From Veillonella rodentium (lineage in GTDB: Bacteria > Bacillota > Negativicutes > Veillonellales > Veillonellaceae), in NCBI RefSeq assembly GCF_900187285.1, contig NZ_LT906470.1, positions 1,193,501 to 1,257,500 of the forward strand: 64,000 nt of DNA. Reading direction: 5' to 3'. A program made the position numbers and the translations under genes. This document shows positions 18,987-26,973 of the stretch, piece by piece; the stretch's first letter is position 1, and every line of letters begins with the position of its first letter. The notes under the pieces were generated by a model, which had not been told where the DNA came from, searched no databases, and saw only the letters and a list, made by a program, of their open reading frames with translations.

Positions 18987-19343
18987 TTATTTAATATTAA
19001 TGCCACTTGTTAAGAATGCGGAGATTTGACCGCCAGTCATATTATTGGCATTTACTTTGATATATTTCTTAGCACCATTAGCCAAACGTACTTTGTATTC
19101 TGTACCAGCTGGAGCATTAGCAGCCATAGTAATGCCATGTAATAATACCGCATTAGCCATGTTTTCAGTATCAGAAGTGTACACGTTAAATAAAGGTGTG
19201 CCTGTTACTGTTTTGTCGATACGAATTACAAGGAATAAGTTAGGGTCAGCATCGCCACCATTACCATTCATCACTACATCGGAGTTAGTGTTTGTTGTAA
19301 TGTCTTTTTTGAAAAAGAATGTATTTTGAGTATCAATAATCAT
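18987..19343 (-). CDS. Capsid cement / decoration protein, Bbp16-like
   Basis: 118 residues. It opens MIIDTQNTFFFKKDITT and has a pattern of beta strands (LFLVIRIDKTVTG, AGTEYKVRL, KKYIKVN) like the Bbp16 family of Bordetella phage BPP-1, which staples the major capsid protein. It lies 21 bases downstream of the major capsid gene, the BPP-1 arrangement. The call rests on length, opening and position. Confidence 0.6.
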   Translation of the reverse strand: MIIDTQNTFFFKKDITTNTNSDVVMNGNGGDADPNLFLVIRIDKTVTGTPLFNVYTSDTENMANAVLLHGITMAANAPAGTEYKVRLANGAKKYIKVNANNMTGGQISAFLTSGINIK

Positions 19344-19364
19344 ATATATTTATCCCCCTATTAA

Positions 19365-20360
19365 TTAAGCAGTAACTCGTGCTTCTGTGGAAAGCAATGC
19401 ATCGATTTTACGTACTGGAATACCATTAGCACGTGTAACCATTTTGCCCATTTCCATATCTTCTGTAATTGTAGAACCATGCACTTTGTTCTTTTGCAAA
19501 CGTAAGAATGTACGCAATTCTTGGTTCATGTACCATACAGGACGGCAGCCAGTAAGAGATTGCATTTTTTCTTCTGCACGGATCATCAAGTTAATTAAGT
19601 TAGGACCTGCGGAAATATCTTCTTTAATAGATTTCATATCGATATTAGCGATACGTACTACATAGCGCCAATCACGAACACACAAACCGATGTTTTGTTC
19701 AAAGTGAGTGCGATATGCCTCGAATAAAGAACCATCAGGCTTAGTGATTGTTGTTATACCTTTATCTTCTTGTTGTAAACCTGCCTCTGTACCACGTGGA
19801 TAGATACCATGTACAGTAAGTGGACCCCAACCCACAAGCCACATAGATGCAAGGTTAGCAGTACCGCCAGCATCGATAATGTTTTTAGCGCTATCAGCTT
19901 TCTTAGGGTCTAATGTGTTGAAACGTGCGGACAAACCAACGAATTTTTCAGGTGTGCTTTCATCACCATAGAAAATAGTACGTGCGATTTCTTGCCCCAT
20001 AGCCTCAACAAATGCAGCATCTTCTGTAGCACGGAATGCCACAGGGTCATTAGACAATTTAACCAACTTAGCATCTACTTCGGAGTAAGCCTCCAACATA
20101 CCGCATGTGTCGGTAATTTGTTTTGTAGTAGATTTGCTAGGTTGTACCCCACCATAAAGCATGCGCCATGTAGCCTCAGGTAAGCCAGTACGTACAGTTG
20201 TTTTGTTAGATGTGCCATCGTTACATTCAATCATTGTCATATCTTGAACGATTTCGTTAGATTGGTTTAATTGTTCAATGATTTGTGCGATTTTTCCGTT
20301 AGGATCCATACGCTTTTGCAAATCAATTAAAGTAGGGTTTTGTGTTCCGATTGTAGCCAT
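19365..20360 (-). CDS. Major capsid protein, BPP-1 (Bbp17)-like
   Basis: 331 residues. N-terminal helical arm (TLIDLQKRMDPNGKIAQIIE), then TGLPEATWRMLYGGVQPSK and ALVAL-type conserved residues VEAMGQEIARTIFYGDES. These match the HK97-fold major capsid family of BPP-1-like podoviruses. It is flanked upstream by a scaffold-like gene and downstream by a cement-like gene. There is no long N-terminal delta domain, consistent with the separate scaffold protein. Confidence 0.85.
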   Translation of the reverse strand: MATIGTQNPTLIDLQKRMDPNGKIAQIIEQLNQSNEIVQDMTMIECNDGTSNKTTVRTGLPEATWRMLYGGVQPSKSTTKQITDTCGMLEAYSEVDAKLVKLSNDPVAFRATEDAAFVEAMGQEIARTIFYGDESTPEKFVGLSARFNTLDPKKADSAKNIIDAGGTANLASMWLVGWGPLTVHGIYPRGTEAGLQQEDKGITTITKPDGSLFEAYRTHFEQNIGLCVRDWRYVVRIANIDMKSIKEDISAGPNLINLMIRAEEKMQSLTGCRPVWYMNQELRTFLRLQKNKVHGSTITEDMEMGKMVTRANGIPVRKIDALLSTEARVTA

Positions 20361-20376
20361 AAATTATTTTCTCCTT

Positions 20377-21009
20377 TTATTTGAACATACTCGGATATAA
20401 GTTTCTTCTGATTGCATCTTCTGACTGTGTACTGCCAGTTGGTTGACCGCCACCAGCGTTATTATCTTCTGCAGCCATATCAGCAATCTTTTCAAATACA
20501 CGGACAATCTCAATACGATTACCCAAACCATTTTCAGCTAGAATTTCACGAATATTAGGAATTGTCTTTTCAATCAACTCAATACCTGCCCCAGCTTTAC
20601 CAACTGTTTCATCGTATTTATTACCTAATACCTCTTTTGTGTGCTCTGCGTAACCTTTATACTGTTCAATCAAAGCATCTTGTCTTTTTTCTTCATAAGC
20701 AGTTACAAGATCAGTAGCGTACTTATTACCAAACTTAGCCATCTCGACTGCTTGGTCTTGCGTAGCACCTACGCTATTGAGTAGCTTAGAAAAGTCAGCT
20801 GCGATTGTTTGGTCTACTTCGCCACTATCAAAGGCTTGTGTAAAGTCATACACAGTAGGTTCTGTAGGTGGTTCTTGGTTACCGCTTGTGTCAGCACTAC
20901 CACCGCCTAAGATTGTGTCTTGGGTATTCGTGTTAGCATCCGTAGTAGGTGTACTACTATCTGCACTCGTTGTGTTATCATTCGTGCCTTGCGTTAAATC
21001 TTCTGCCAT
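20377..21009 (-). CDS. Scaffolding protein
   Basis: 210 residues from MAEDLTQ (AAGGTG 7 bases upstream; the ATG at 21015 is too close to it). Highly acidic and Thr/Ser/Asp-rich low-complexity N-terminus (about 1-55), helical middle, and a short basic C-terminus (RRNLYPSMFK) of the type that contacts capsid subunits. Its location directly upstream of the major capsid gene fits a scaffold that guides procapsid assembly and then leaves. Confidence 0.75.
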   Translation of the reverse strand: MAEDLTQGTNDNTTSADSSTPTTDANTNTQDTILGGGSADTSGNQEPPTEPTVYDFTQAFDSGEVDQTIAADFSKLLNSVGATQDQAVEMAKFGNKYATDLVTAYEEKRQDALIEQYKGYAEHTKEVLGNKYDETVGKAGAGIELIEKTIPNIREILAENGLGNRIEIVRVFEKIADMAAEDNNAGGGQPTGSTQSEDAIRRNLYPSMFK

Positions 21010-21011
21010 AG

Positions 21012-21317
21012 TCATTCACCTTTTTCCTCTAAATCTTTAAATAGTTTCTGTTGATTGATATATTCCAGTTGTGCTTGATGGTATTTGAGTACACCCTCAA
21101 CACCATCACCGATAGCGCCAAGCATTTGCATATACTTTAGACCTACACTTCTTTTCCCCTCATTGAAAAAGGTTTCTGAATTGCCAGTAAACGAACGCTT
21201 TAGAATGTCCGTATTGTCTAAAAGCCTACAAAAAAACCACCTACCAAGTTCAGTACTTAGTACGTGGTTAAGTGCATCAATATCACGATCACGAATATAT
21301 TCTTGTTTTGTTTTCAT
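21012..21317 (-). CDS. Bbp19-like phage head protein
   Basis: 101 residues, helical, no membrane segment. The stretch LSTELGRWFFCRLLDNTDI followed by an F-x-G-N-x-x-x-x-x-x-x-E-G-x-R-x-V-G pattern and a C-terminal helix matches the Bbp19 family encoded between portal and scaffold in BPP-1-like phages. Its start abuts the portal stop. Function unknown; probably a minor head or assembly protein. Confidence 0.6.
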   Translation of the reverse strand: MKTKQEYIRDRDIDALNHVLSTELGRWFFCRLLDNTDILKRSFTGNSETFFNEGKRSVGLKYMQMLGAIGDGVEGVLKYHQAQLEYINQQKLFKDLEEKGE

Positions 21318-23042
21318 CTACACCCCCATACCCATTAACTGTTGCATTACTGGGTTTCCGTCATTGGCTGCATCTGTTGCTTGTTTAGCTGCTCCAGCCA
21401 TTTGAGGTGCTAATTGTGCCATTTGTAAGGCTTGTGCTTGTTCCTCTTGCTCTTGTTGTGCTTGTTGTTGTTGTTCCATGATTTGTTGGTACTCATCATT
21501 AGAACGAATAACCCTAGCTGGTACACCAAGATTTACACCATAAATGTCAGCTGCCTCTTCAAAGTTAAACTTCTGAACGATGTTCGCATTGCCCTGTGCT
21601 AATGACATTATGAAAGCATAGTACTGTTCAATATTCACCAAAGATGACATTTTCTGCGCTTGTGCTAGTGGTGAAATGTATTCAATCTTTACATCCATTC
21701 CATTTAGCATTTCAGCAGTTTGTTCATCAATAGTCGGAAATATTCCAGCCCTATCTAGGATGCCATAAGTACGTTCAATGATTGGGTTAAGAAACTCACT
21801 TTGTAAGCGTTCAACTACAGGACCTAACTGTTGCATTTTTTCCTGTGTACGCTCCATAACCTCACGTGCGGTCATTTGTCCAGCATCTAGGTTATCTAGC
21901 ATTAAGAATAGGTCAGCACTATAGGCACGTTTAATGCTTTCAGATACAAACTGTATCTTAGCTTGTACGTTTGCAACATCAATACCTACATTGAATATTG
22001 GTTCAACCTTACCGCCAGTATCAACTTCCGTTACACCGCCCGGAAATAGATTAACACTACCGATTACATCGGATGTAGCACTCATAGGTGGTTTAATACC
22101 TAATTCAATAGCGGTTACTAAGTCTTTTTCAAGTAGTTGTAACATCTGTGCATCTGATTGTGCGAACCATGCACACCCCTTACCATAACCACTTAGATCA
22201 TGTGTGGTATGTCTAGCAATAGGAATAGACCATTCCTCAAAACCACTATGCCGTAGTACATCATCGGAGTTACTCCCCTCTATCCAATAAATGGATGAGT
22301 AAGGCATATTCTTATTACCTAGTTTTCCGTTGCGGTCTTTATTAGGTGTTACCAACCAACACACAACATGAGTTGTTGCATTACCTTTGCCATCGTCATA
22401 TTCACGTTTGACTTGTTCGGTGCAAGCATCATACCCAAACTCTTCAACAAGCTGGTCTGCGGTCATGCGGTATTTTCTACCAAAGGTGTTTACTTCACCA
22501 TTACTGCCACACTCTAATGCATATGTACCGATTGGATAAGATGTAAACCTTACACCAAACTTAGGGTCAGGCATGATTGACATAGGCGCTTGACCAAATG
22601 GTAACTCCATATAGGCTTGATGCACTACGTTGTAGAAATTAGACTTAGCAAATACTGCATAGAGTATTTCTTCACGTTCATCTAATACCTTACTAACATC
22701 ACTATTAGCTGCTAGGTCAGTATTCTCTAATGTCAGCTTGAACCACTTTCTACTAGGCGGTGTCATGCCACTCATTACACCTGATGCAAATATTTGGCAA
22801 CTTTCCCAAGCCACACCATTATTTATTTTGTCGGTGTAGACTTTCGATTGGTCTTGTTCATCGTCAAGCAGTCCAAGGAAAGGTAGTTGATAATCTCGAA
22901 TATCTTTCCACTTAGCAACGTACTTTTGACGATTGTTGAACATAGCATTAAACTTTGCCTTAATTTTCGTGTAATCACGTTTCTTAGGCATCGCATTTGT
23001 CGGTTGTCTAGCAAGCGTTGATAGGATAGTTCCTTGCATCAT
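21318..23042 (-). CDS. Portal (head-to-tail connector) protein
   Basis: 574 residues. An N-terminal KFNAMFNNRQKYVAKWKDIR helix is followed by the portal core (WFKLTLENTDLA, EREEILYAVF-like helices, LPFGQAPMSIMPD). A Gln-rich C-terminal barrel (EQQQQAQQEQEEQAQALQ) is typical of T7 gp8-type connectors. It forms the dodecameric ring through which DNA is packaged and ejected. The ATG overlaps the stop of the upstream 61-residue gene. Confidence 0.9.
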   Translation of the reverse strand: MMQGTILSTLARQPTNAMPKKRDYTKIKAKFNAMFNNRQKYVAKWKDIRDYQLPFLGLLDDEQDQSKVYTDKINNGVAWESCQIFASGVMSGMTPPSRKWFKLTLENTDLAANSDVSKVLDEREEILYAVFAKSNFYNVVHQAYMELPFGQAPMSIMPDPKFGVRFTSYPIGTYALECGSNGEVNTFGRKYRMTADQLVEEFGYDACTEQVKREYDDGKGNATTHVVCWLVTPNKDRNGKLGNKNMPYSSIYWIEGSNSDDVLRHSGFEEWSIPIARHTTHDLSGYGKGCAWFAQSDAQMLQLLEKDLVTAIELGIKPPMSATSDVIGSVNLFPGGVTEVDTGGKVEPIFNVGIDVANVQAKIQFVSESIKRAYSADLFLMLDNLDAGQMTAREVMERTQEKMQQLGPVVERLQSEFLNPIIERTYGILDRAGIFPTIDEQTAEMLNGMDVKIEYISPLAQAQKMSSLVNIEQYYAFIMSLAQGNANIVQKFNFEEAADIYGVNLGVPARVIRSNDEYQQIMEQQQQAQQEQEEQAQALQMAQLAPQMAGAAKQATDAANDGNPVMQQLMGMGV

Positions 23043-23227
23043 TAACCCCCTAATGTGTTCTTAGTGCCAGTTGTTGCCGTGGAAAGAATTGTACTTTCAT
23101 AACCACGTTTGCCTTTACGCTTTTTAGCATACCAATCTTCACCAGTCATTGTAGTTGCATCATCTGTTTGTACAGTTGGTGCAGGTGCTGGCATTGGTGT
23201 ATCAGGCATCTTATTTTTCATGCACAT
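23042..23227 (-). CDS. Small Pro/Thr-rich phage protein, unknown function
   Basis: 61 residues; GGGGTG precedes the ATG by about 8 bases. A Pro/Ala-rich N-terminus is followed by TGEDWYAKKRKGKRGYES, with a strongly basic patch. It lies between terminase and portal with coupled starts. Similar small proteins sit at this point in other podoviruses. No function is assigned. Confidence 0.65.
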   Translation of the reverse strand: MCMKNKMPDTPMPAPAPTVQTDDATTMTGEDWYAKKRKGKRGYESTILSTATTGTKNTLGG

Positions 23228-23241
23228 TTACTAATCACCCC

Positions 23242-24702
23242 TTATCGTTTAAATGGATCATACTCTGTGTTAGCATGAACCCTACTCCCTACATTCACTT
23301 TTTTATTGACCCTGAACGCAAAGGTCAAGGCTAATGCATCGCCCTTGTTCGGAGATGGTAAGCCACGTTCTTTCATATCCTTTTTGCTTTCTAACTGTAT
23401 TCGTCCATTCTTATCGATGATAGCCTCAGGACTTGTTATATCATCGTATAGACCTTGGTCGTTAGGTGGAATAGAACCGCCCTCTTTTAGCCATTCTTTC
23501 ATTTCGCCCCACATATACGCTCTCATGTTGAGATACATATCATTAGGTGCTTTACCACCAAAGGCAACTAACCGCCATTTTCTACCCATTGACTTGCCAA
23601 TACTGTAAATACCAGTTCCGTACCCTTGGTCGATGAATACCGCATCCGCTTTGTATTCATCTTCAAGTTGTGCGATGAGTTGTGCCATTCGCATATCATC
23701 ATCGTTCTTTTCAATGGTTGCCAAACACTTCATAGAGTAGCCATTACGCATTACAATTTCTAATGTATCGCCACCAGTCCATGCAGGGTCAACACCAATA
23801 ATCGTTGGTAAGTTATTAAACTGTCCAACTTTGTATACTCGTTTCTGTGCCTCGTCTGCTATCTCTGCGGATATAAACTGTGTATCAGATGCACTAGGGA
23901 ATAACCCTCTAACACGAACCTTAACAAAGTCGCTATCCTCACCATGAATATCAACCCATTCTTGCAGCTTAGCTTTGTTTGAGATTTTAACAGTCCTACT
24001 ATCTATTTGATATGTAGTCCAGTAGTTACGATGCTTTCTAAAACATTCTCTAAACCTACCGCTATTACGTGTAGGGTTACCAAACACACACCATATAATT
24101 TCTGTTTCCTTATCCGTTAATGCACCCTCTGTTACTTCCCATATCTTGTCAGATATTGCGGATGCCTCATCAAAGATGATAAGAATACGATTACCTTGAT
24201 TGTGTAGACCAGCGAATGCCTCTGGGTTACTTTCACTCCATGGGATAGCATCAATGCGCCATGTCTTTTCATACTGTTTATCAGCACTAAACAATGCGGT
24301 AGCAGTATAGGTGAATAACTCTTTACCTATAAATAGGTTGTACCACTTATTCAACTCAGCCCAAGTCTTAGACTTTAACTGTGTATCAGTATTAGCAGTA
24401 ACCACACCTCGTGTATTCTCATGTGTAGCAATAGCAAATAATATCAACAATGAAGAAAAAGCAGACTTACCAATACCATGACCTGATGCAACTGCAATTT
24501 GTATTGCCTTAGCTAATGACTTACCCTTACGTAGTTCTTCACCTATTTTCTTGAAAGTCTTCACTTGCCATTCGTCAGGACCATCAAAGTTTTCTAAAGG
24601 TGTTCCTTTTTCTCCCCATGGAAAAGCAAAATAAACAAAGCCTAATGGATCATGAGTGAACGAACCCAACGCATCAATCAGTTGTGCCTTGTTGTACTTC
24701 AT
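23242..24702 (-). CDS. Terminase large subunit
   Basis: 486 residues. ATPase domain with Walker A GHGIGKS (74-80) and Walker B ILIIFDE (173-179), coupling motif VFGNPTRNSGRF (about 206-217), then an RNase H-like nuclease starting IIGVDPAWTGGD (acidic residue near 305), with DAVFIDQGYGTG and a C-terminal KGDALALTFAF acidic site. It cuts concatemers and pumps DNA into the procapsid through the portal. It overlaps the small subunit gene by 29 bases. Confidence 0.93.
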   Translation of the reverse strand: MKYNKAQLIDALGSFTHDPLGFVYFAFPWGEKGTPLENFDGPDEWQVKTFKKIGEELRKGKSLAKAIQIAVASGHGIGKSAFSSLLILFAIATHENTRGVVTANTDTQLKSKTWAELNKWYNLFIGKELFTYTATALFSADKQYEKTWRIDAIPWSESNPEAFAGLHNQGNRILIIFDEASAISDKIWEVTEGALTDKETEIIWCVFGNPTRNSGRFRECFRKHRNYWTTYQIDSRTVKISNKAKLQEWVDIHGEDSDFVKVRVRGLFPSASDTQFISAEIADEAQKRVYKVGQFNNLPTIIGVDPAWTGGDTLEIVMRNGYSMKCLATIEKNDDDMRMAQLIAQLEDEYKADAVFIDQGYGTGIYSIGKSMGRKWRLVAFGGKAPNDMYLNMRAYMWGEMKEWLKEGGSIPPNDQGLYDDITSPEAIIDKNGRIQLESKKDMKERGLPSPNKGDALALTFAFRVNKKVNVGSRVHANTEYDPFKR

Positions 24703-25114
24703 CAGATTTCACCCTTGCTTGTTTCATTCGGTCTGATATATCAATCTCTATTTCTGCATCAAGTTTCACCTTATCGGTAAATAACATATGCCGTTTACCT
24801 AAGAGTTCAGCTGCTTTCGTTCTATCAGCTACTGACACATCTAAACCAAATGCATCTTTTTCTTCGCCATTCATTACCCTAGATAGATATTGTAGGACTT
24901 CATCAGCAGTAGCAATCGTGTTTTTACTGCGTTTATCCATCACTTCATCTATATATTGGCGCACCTTTACTTTTCTTAATAACTGACTACCTTTGCTTGA
25001 TGCAGTTTTTTCACTATATCCGGCCTTGATAGCACTCTGTGTTGCGTTGGTAGTCTTGATATACTCATCTGCAAAAATACGTTCTTTTTCTGTTAAGGTG
25101 TTAGCATCTGCCAT
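24674..25114 (-). CDS. Terminase small subunit
   Basis: 146 residues. LTEKERIFADEYIKTTNATQ, then AAIKAGYS-type helix-turn-helix (SAIKAGYSEKTASSKGSQLL) and a helical oligomerisation region are the classic Terminase_2 layout. It binds the packaging site and loads the large subunit. The gene sits directly upstream of and overlapping the large subunit. The Shine-Dalgarno AAGGTGG is about 10 bases from the ATG. Confidence 0.9.
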   Translation of the reverse strand: MADANTLTEKERIFADEYIKTTNATQSAIKAGYSEKTASSKGSQLLRKVKVRQYIDEVMDKRSKNTIATADEVLQYLSRVMNGEEKDAFGLDVSVADRTKAAELLGKRHMLFTDKVKLDAEIEIDISDRMKQARVKSDEVQQGTTD

Positions 25115-25117
25115 ATA

Positions 25118-25450
25118 TCAATCACCACCTTTATATGTTCTAACTAAAAAAAGTAACACCTCGTGTTGCTTGGTGCTACTGTACTCACTTTCTTTTTTAT
25201 AGAGTTGTCCTTGTTTAAAGGTCTTACCCTTTTTGTACTTTTCAGGGAATGTTAGTTTGTACTCTTCCTCTGTGTACATTCGACTGACAATATATATCTT
25301 GCAAGGCTTATCATATTTACTCCATGATTGCCTTACATCGACTACATATCGCCTGCCGTTCATTTGTAACGCTTTAAGTAGTTTCTTTATTGTTGGTTGG
25401 TAATTCACATCCAACACCACACAATACCAATTAATATTAGTACTGCACAT
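25118..25450 (-). CDS. Phage protein, unknown function
   Basis: Up to 110 residues. After a hydrophobic opening (WYCVVLDVNYQ) it contains LKALQMNGRRYVVDVRQSW and a basic, Lys/Tyr-rich C-terminus. It ends 3 bases before the terminase small subunit. The start is not settled: the ATG at 25450 lies inside the upstream gene and GTG codons at 25420 and 25417 are also possible; none has a convincing Shine-Dalgarno. No family is recognised. Confidence 0.55.
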   Translation of the reverse strand: MCSTNINWYCVVLDVNYQPTIKKLLKALQMNGRRYVVDVRQSWSKYDKPCKIYIVSRMYTEEEYKLTFPEKYKKGKTFKQGQLYKKESEYSSTKQHEVLLFLVRTYKGGD

Positions 25451-25605
25451 ACGATAGCTAAACCATCGATGAGTGTAATCATTGTATCGCCACGATGTTC
25501 GTAAGCATATTTTGCCTTAGCCTGTAACTCTTTATTGTTCAAGTCCTTGGCTGCTTGTTTGAATAGTTTTCTATCCTCTAAGAATTGTTTAATCGCATTA
25601 ATCAT
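25405..25605 (-). CDS. Small membrane protein, C-terminal anchor
   Basis: 66 residues: a charged helical N-terminus (residues 1-40, KQFLEDRKLFKQAAKDLNNK) and one C-terminal hydrophobic segment (LIDGLAIVCAVLILIGIVWC). Its ATG overlaps the stop of the upstream Cys-rich gene. Function unknown. It is made with packaging genes, so it could assist lysis timing, or membrane association of late proteins. Confidence 0.6.
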   Translation of the reverse strand: MINAIKQFLEDRKLFKQAAKDLNNKELQAKAKYAYEHRGDTMITLIDGLAIVCAVLILIGIVWCWM

Positions 25606-25793
25606 TTAAGCACTTCGCCACCTTTCCTTTTTAATTTGCCATGTGATCTAACACATAAGCCGTAATTACCTTTACTTGCACCGCCACAAGTAATATATGT
25701 TTGACATAAGCCGTCATATTCTATTGTCCTTGCGGTACACACTCCTTTTTTGTTGTTTAAGCATTTACTTTTACAACACAAAACATCCGTCAT
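25602..25793 (-). CDS. Cys-rich small protein, possibly metal-binding (DUF1540-like)
   Basis: 63 residues with 8 Cys. The order CCKSKCLNNKKGVCTARTIEY resembles the DUF1540 C-x3-C-x-N-x3-G-x-C-x-A pattern. The ATG follows AGGGGAG. It is the first gene after the gene-free structured region and its terminator, so it opens the packaging operon. A zinc-binding role is inferred from the Cys spacing only. Confidence 0.6.
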   Translation of the reverse strand: MTDVLCCKSKCLNNKKGVCTARTIEYDGLCQTYITCGGASKGNYGLCVRSHGKLKRKGGEVLK

Positions 25794-25820
25794 AATCTCC
25801 CCTTTATGATAGATTTATAC

Positions 25821-25853
25821 AAAAATTGGAGTATATCGCCGTGGATATACCCC
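25821..25853 (-). terminator. Terminator upstream of the packaging operon
   Basis: On the minus strand GGGGTATATC / GATATACTCC forms a 10-bp stem (one G-U) with a 6-base loop, followed by AATTTTTG. It stands only 28 bases upstream of the first late gene. It would end the transcript of the structured region before the late genes unless read through. Confidence 0.7.
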
Positions 25854-26452
25854 ATTATGTGATAGTTTTATTCTGTTTCTTTGTATTAATCACTCAAAAC
25901 TAGGTGCGTTGTTGATGACATGACAATTTATGCTTTTGAGGTTCAACTATGAATAAAAAACAAAGTTGGAAAATAGAAACACACCTAGTTTTCAATAATC
26001 ACTTACACACTCAATACCAACAACTAACATTTTGATGGATCGTAATCGTGTTAGGTTAAGTAACAACAAAATATGAATAAAGTTCTTTTGGAGGCTGCTA
26101 GTTGTCAGTATTCAATGTGTATAACCAATTAGGGCAGGTTCATATCTTTAAGGTTAATAATGTATAAGCTATATATTGTGAGGATATTCGACCCGCCCTC
26201 ATTAGTTAGCAGTAAATTTACATATAAAATTTTTGTCTTAACACATACTTCAAAATTGAAATTAGAAAAAAGTATAGTGTTTCACTCACCAAATCAAATA
26301 TGGTTGCGCTGCTACTCTGCGACCGTTAGCGCTATACGTTCCATTTCGCCCATATACAACAAATGCGCACTCTTATTTGGGTGCGCTTGTTGTTGTGTTT
26401 TGATTTGTCCTAAGGAAAGAGTGAGTAGTAGTCGCTTAGTGGCAACTTCTAC
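25821..26452 (-). ncRNA. Candidate large structured noncoding RNA in the prophage
   Basis: About 630 bases with no plausible coding frame on either strand, between a TATAAT box and a terminator on the same strand. Minus-strand stems that can be seen: 26423-26435 with 26306-26317 (long range, one bulge, one mismatch); 26357-26393 (GCGCAC hairpin plus outer 6 bp); 26240-26250 with 26270-26281; 26191-26208 with 26122-26139 (18 positions, one mismatch, two G-U); 26099-26112 with 26013-26026; 25982-25992 with 25896-25906 (11 bp perfect). Size, setting and stem density recall GOLLD/ROOL-type phage RNAs; membership is not shown. Alternatives: packaging site or structured leader. Confidence 0.5.
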
Positions 26453-26458
26453 ATATAT

Positions 26459-26523
26459 ATTATACCTAATAGCAAACTATAGGTGTACGGACAATCACGG
26501 ACATTTGCGGACATTATAGGACA
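26459..26523 (-). promoter_or_regulatory. Candidate activator-dependent phage promoter
   Basis: Minus strand: four TGTCC boxes at exact 10-base spacing (26489-26493, 26499-26503, 26509-26513, 26519-26523) stand upstream of a perfect -10 TATAAT (26459-26464). No -35 hexamer resembling TTGACA is present at 16-18 bases. Helically phased direct repeats in place of a -35 are what an activator-dependent promoter looks like. The adjacent regulator gene (26514-26963) is the natural candidate for the activator. Confidence 0.55.
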
Positions 26524-26963
26524 AGTTTTCGCCCAAACTCCAATAATGCTTTTTGCTTGTATCGTTTCGCCTGTTTCGTGGAATAACACCCAATCATTTT
26601 ATAAGCATCTTCTGTTGTGTTGTTGAGTATAAACTCATAACGCAAGATGATTGCCCCTAGCTTTTCATCTAGTGCATCTATCTTAGTGATCGCATCGCAT
26701 TTTAATTTTGATAACTCATCAATACGCTTATCACGTTCTGCTACTGTATCAAGAAATCTAGCTACGCTACCCTCTAACCCTTGCGGAGTTCCACCGCCGG
26801 TTACTCTATCCTTTGAATAGTCTATAGCACCCATAGACGTAAGGTTTGCTCTTAACTGATTGATTTCTTCTTTGATAGATGCAATCTGTACATCAATTAA
26901 CTTAACTGGTTGCAGGTACTCAACCGCCTTTTCTATTAGTTGTTTTTCGTCATATTCTCCCAA
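26514..26963 (-). CDS. DUF1492/RinA-ArpU-like late transcription regulator
   Basis: 149 residues from a TTG at 26963, chosen because GAGGTG lies 6 bases upstream; the longer frame from 26993 reads through the upstream gene. N-terminal coiled-coil-like helix (PVKLIDVQIASIKEEINQL), Gly-rich turn, second helix with KRIDELSKLKCDAITKIDAL, then a C-terminal sigma-like helix-turn-helix (LRYEFILNN through YSTKQAKRYKQKALLEFG). Such proteins switch on packaging and lysis genes in Firmicute phages, and this one is just upstream of the terminase region. Its start is coupled to the upstream small gene. Confidence 0.7.
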   Translation of the reverse strand: MGEYDEKQLIEKAVEYLQPVKLIDVQIASIKEEINQLRANLTSMGAIDYSKDRVTGGGTPQGLEGSVARFLDTVAERDKRIDELSKLKCDAITKIDALDEKLGAIILRYEFILNNTTEDAYKMIGCYSTKQAKRYKQKALLEFGRKLVL

Positions 26964-26973
26964 GCACTTCACC

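Noticed and set aside
19365-20360. Possible diversity-generating retroelement, because the head resembles phage BPP-1
   Set aside because: No reverse transcriptase, accessory Avd-like gene or template/variable repeat pair was seen anywhere in the window.
25794-26513. Treating the gap simply as a cos or pac packaging site
   Set aside because: Location fits, but the length, multiple long stems and same-strand promoter and terminator are not explained by a packaging site alone; kept as an alternative in the RNA entry.
26160-26519. Plus-strand 119-residue open frame in the structured gap
   Set aside because: Low-complexity, Cys/Ser-rich product with no Shine-Dalgarno, antisense to the promoter boxes and stems; no family resemblance.
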